From contig CBFGWL010000053.1 in assembly GCA_965652565.1 (NCBI GenBank), forward strand, positions 1-21,449: a DNA stretch of 21,449 nt, given 5' to 3'. The position numbers were made by a program, and so were the translations under genes. This document shows positions 20,518-21,449 of the stretch, piece after piece; position 1 is the stretch's first letter, and each line of letters opens with the position of its first letter. This DNA is from RSA11 sp965652565 (GTDB lineage: Bacteria > Actinomycetota > Thermoleophilia > Solirubrobacterales > 70-9). The notes under the pieces were generated by a model, which was not told the DNA's origin, searched no databases, and saw only the letters and a list, made by a program, of their open reading frames with translations.

Positions 20518-21090
20518 ATGAGGGAAACCTTCGGGCCTCCACTGCGCGCCGCCGCGATCGTCGCGTTCATCACCGGGCTCATCCTCCTGATCCTGAACCC
20601 GCCGTCGCTCAAGGGGGTAGACGAGCTGGTCACGCTCCTCGCCGCCACGCTCGCCATCGTGCTGATCACGGCTTGGGGGGTGGTCGCGCTGACCGGTGAG
20701 GAGATGTCGGAGCCCGAGTTCCGCAGGCTCACGGATCGCAGCGAGAAGCTCGCGGCGATGCCGCCCCCGGAGCGCCCGCTGACCGAGTTCGATCAACTCG
20801 TGATCGACGCGATCGATGGTCTGCCGCCCGACTTTCAGCGGCTTCTCGAGGACACGCCGGTCGTGATCTCGAATCGAGGGCGCGAGCACTACGCGTACGG
20901 CCACTACTTCGGCGACACGTTCGTGCGCGGGAACCACCACAACCGGATCGTGATCTACCAGGACACGCTCGAGCGGGATTTCGGACACGACCCCGAGCTC
21001 CTGCGCGCGCAGGTCGAGCGCACCGTGCGCCACGAGGTGGCCCATCACCTCGGCTGGGGCGAGGCGGGCGTCCGGCGCCTCGGGCTCTAG
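20518..21090 (+). CDS. Membrane-tethered zincin-like metallopeptidase domain protein
   Basis: A 190-residue protein. Two membrane helices (about 9-27 and 36-60) are followed by a soluble domain (about 85-190) with FDQLVIDAIDGLPPDFQRLLEDTPVVI, a strand NRIVIYQDTLER, and RHEVAHHLGWGEAGVRRLG. The HEXXH at 172-176 (His172, Glu173, His176) with a downstream acidic Glu182 matches the minimal zincin fold of PF06262, a small actinobacterial metallopeptidase-like family that is usually soluble and about 120-150 residues. The N-terminal membrane hairpin is therefore an addition. Activity and substrate are unknown. Start ATG 20518 is set by TAACCT 6 nt upstream. Convergent with the phosphatase gene at the window end. 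Confidence 0.8.
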   Translation: MRETFGPPLRAAAIVAFITGLILLILNPPSLKGVDELVTLLAATLAIVLITAWGVVALTGEEMSEPEFRRLTDRSEKLAAMPPPERPLTEFDQLVIDAIDGLPPDFQRLLEDTPVVISNRGREHYAYGHYFGDTFVRGNHHNRIVIYQDTLERDFGHDPELLRAQVERTVRHEVAHHLGWGEAGVRRLGL

Positions 21091-21099
21091 GAGCCGCGC

Positions 21100-21449
21100 C
21101 TAGGTCGCGACGGCGAGCATCGCGACGTCGTCCGGGACGTCGTCCGAGCCGAGCGCGCGGCTCAGCCACGCAAGGCAGTCGCGCGGCGCGCGTGGCGCGT
21201 CGGCGAGCGAGCGCTTGAGCCGGTCGAGCCCGGTCCCCAGATCCACCTCGCGGCGCTCGATCAACCCGTCGGTGTAGAGCAGGAGCAGGCTGCCGGGCGG
21301 CACCGAGACCTCGTGCTCGACGTAGGCGACGTCCCTGAGGATCCCGATCGGCGGGGTGCCCTCGCCGCCGAGCTCCACCACCGAGCCCTCCGGGGTCCGC
21401 AGCAGCGCCGGCGGATGGCCGGCGCGCACGTAGCGCGCGCTTGCGCGCG
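21100..21449 (-). CDS. SpoIIE-type PP2C serine phosphatase, C-terminal part
   Basis: A partial gene running off the right edge of the window on the - strand; only about the last 116 residues are visible. The signature AGHPPALL, the strand-turn LLLLYTDGLIERR and the ending DDVPDDVAMLAV belong to the SpoIIE/RsbU family of PP2C phosphatases, whose aspartates in TDG and PDD bind Mn or Mg. Such proteins typically dephosphorylate anti-anti-sigma factors and often carry PAS or GAF sensor domains at the N terminus, which would lie outside this window. Convergent with the zincin-like gene, 9 nt apart. Confidence 0.9.
   Translation of the reverse strand, partial: RASARYVRAGHPPALLRTPEGSVVELGGEGTPPIGILRDVAYVEHEVSVPPGSLLLLYTDGLIERREVDLGTGLDRLKRSLADAPRAPRDCLAWLSRALGSDDVPDDVAMLAVAT

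Noticed and set aside
20413..21048. N-terminal extension of the cytochrome c frame
   Set aside because: It is antisense to the zincin-like gene and carries no domain; the lipoprotein signal, Shine-Dalgarno and promoter place the start at 20412.

Overview
This is a gene-dense, very G+C-rich bacterial segment. The DUF3159 membrane protein, the dgt-dnaG pair, the TANNNT-type -10 boxes and the protein style all point to an actinobacterium. My best guess is the class Thermoleophilia (Solirubrobacterales or Gaiellales relatives); this is inferred from style, since no rRNA or other taxonomic marker is present.

Left part (1-8.25 kb, all + strand): a housekeeping block of NUDIX ADP-ribose pyrophosphatase, tyrosine recombinase XerD, Fpg/MutM glycosylase, an S58/P1-family peptidase, RecO, a DUF3159 membrane protein, dGTPase, DnaG primase and tRNA-Asn(GTT). 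Most of these concern DNA repair, chromosome processing, nucleotide pools or replication. Almost none has a usable Shine-Dalgarno sequence. Instead a -10-like hexamer sits 6-7 nt before most start codons, which suggests leaderless mRNAs.

Middle (8.25-15.1 kb): a regular array of four 41-nt palindromes with a 71-72 nt period lies between tRNA-Asn and a GT1-type glycosyltransferase. Then come a conserved-looking hypothetical, an SDR oxidoreductase, a lipoprotein with a CX4C thioredoxin-like domain, an exported RTX-repeat protein, an NTF2/SnoaL-like protein and a CAU-anticodon tRNA that looks like tRNA-Ile2. Two divergent paralogous secreted four-cysteine proteins flank a 118-aa helical hypothetical, whose start codon is overlapped by a perfect SOS (LexA) box of the CGAAC-N4-GTTCG type.

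Right part (15.1-21.4 kb): a membrane-anchored NirK-type copper nitrite reductase is translationally coupled (TGATG) to an FAD-dependent oxidoreductase, downstream of a LysR regulator. A small membrane protein, a ZIP-type metal transporter that seems to start at ATC, a cytochrome c lipoprotein, a membrane-tethered zincin-like protein and the C-terminal part of a SpoIIE-type PP2C phosphatase follow. NirK, the flavoprotein and the cytochrome could form a small extracytoplasmic redox module, but that link is inference.

Most noteworthy for follow-up: the SOS box with its unknown gene between two paralogous secreted proteins, the tandem palindrome array, the near-uniform leaderless start architecture and the apparent ATC start. 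No CRISPR array, transposase or prophage gene was seen.
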